Below, one piece after another: positions 6,325 to 6,800 of a stretch of DNA of 6,800 nucleotides. The notes under the pieces were generated by a model. The model ran no database searches and was not told the DNA's origin. It worked only from the letters and a program-made list of their open reading frames with translations. The stretch is from Weeksellaceae bacterium (GTDB lineage: Bacteria; Bacteroidota; Bacteroidia; Flavobacteriales; Weeksellaceae): contig JAKOOI010000086.1 of NCBI GenBank assembly GCA_022701475.1, positions 1 through 6,800 on the forward strand, read 5' to 3'. The translations under genes were made by a program, and so were the position numbers. Numbering within the stretch: position 1 is the first letter of the stretch; the number at the start of each line of letters is the position of its first letter.

Positions 6325-6800
6325 TTACTGAACAACAATTTTCTTTGAAACCGTTTTTCCGTTATCGAGTCGCAGCATTAACAGGTATGCAGATTTCGGA
6401 AGATTCTGAACCGGAACGGTGATTTCGTTACCGTTCATTATATTTTTACCCGAAAGATCATATAAGGTCCAGCTGATTACCTTGTTATTTCCTGAATCAA
6501 TCTTGACCACTGTTGATTATGGATTAGGATATATTTTTACCTCAGAAGCTATTCCGGCATTCCCTTTGGCAAAGGCAGCTCCGTTTTCATTCAGCCTGTC
6601 CGGATAGACAAAATTCGAAATTGTACACGGGCTGATGTAAGCCTGAAACATACTTCCGGCAACTGCATTCACTGAAAATCCCGGATTTAAATCCACATTT
6701 AAGCCTGCCTTATAATTAACAATCAGCTGATTATTTACAGCAGAAGACGCAAAAATTGATTTTGAAGCCTGGAAATTCTGGTTTGCGGATACCGGTACCG
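6325..6800 (-). pseudogene. T9SS-sorted surface protein interrupted by an in-frame TAA (runs off the right edge)
   Basis: One minus-strand frame is open from the window edge (6800) to 6520, hits TAA at 6519-6517 and continues open for another 63 codons to the final TAA at 6327-6325. Upstream of the internal stop are 93 residues. They include a module with KAGLNVDLNPGFSVNAVAGS and FQAYISPC, which is like the small module before the sorting domain of the propeller-like protein, and they end VKIYPNP. Downstream of the stop the frame reads STVVKI, TLYDLSGKNI, NLPKSAYLLML and finally VSKKIVVQ. Together these form a complete type A sorting domain split straight after YPNP. Without readthrough the product would lack nearly all of the domain and should not be handled by the T9SS. 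There is no frameshift, and the tail shows no other decay. A recent nonsense mutation or a sequence error fits best. A GTG at 6510 could start only a 61-residue fragment without a signal peptide. Confidence 0.82.

Noticed and set aside
6325..6510. Separate 61-residue gene starting at GTG 6510
   Set aside because: It is the remainder of a T9SS sorting domain in the same frame as the upstream coding sequence and has no signal peptide, so it is a gene fragment.

Overview
The window looks like a chromosomal segment of a flavobacterium (Bacteroidota), most likely Chryseobacterium or a close relative in the Weeksellaceae. Three things point there: Flavobacteria-type promoter boxes (TAnnTTTG) rather than sigma70 boxes, little Shine-Dalgarno signal before starts, and cell-surface proteins ending in type IX secretion (T9SS) sorting domains. 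The genus is inferred from protein resemblance only.

Layout. At the left edge, the N-terminal 250 residues of an ABC-F ATPase are read on the minus strand (1-752, running out of the window). A 582-base divergent intergenic region follows. It holds a good promoter for the ABC-F gene, a GC-rich patch with spaced CCGGYA words, a candidate structured RNA or dispersed element on the minus strand (about 981-1064), a CYCTAAAA tandem array and the hpt promoter. Next come three plus-strand housekeeping genes: hpt (purine salvage), adk (adenylate kinase) and obg (ribosome-associated GTPase). Both gaps inside this trio are filled almost completely by 7-base tandem repeats whose two halves are inverted relative to each other. 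The two gaps have the same architecture but different heptamers. A strong bidirectional hairpin terminator (3711-3738) separates obg from a convergent minus-strand cluster.

The minus-strand cluster (transcribed from right to left) encodes exported surface proteins: a T9SS cargo protein that runs in from the right edge, a tail-fibre-like protein with a C-terminal coiled coil, and a 556-residue T9SS cargo protein that looks like a beta-propeller. The first of these has an in-frame TAA directly after its YPNP motif, so the sorting domain is separated from the rest of the protein. The remaining 63 codons are still in frame and intact.

There is no obvious defence system, phage, CRISPR array or insertion sequence. 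The signals most worth following are the inverted heptamer arrays, the minus-strand structured element and the nonsense codon in the sorting domain. Two gene starts are corrected from TTG to a downstream ATG (hpt at 1335; the propeller-like protein at 5440).
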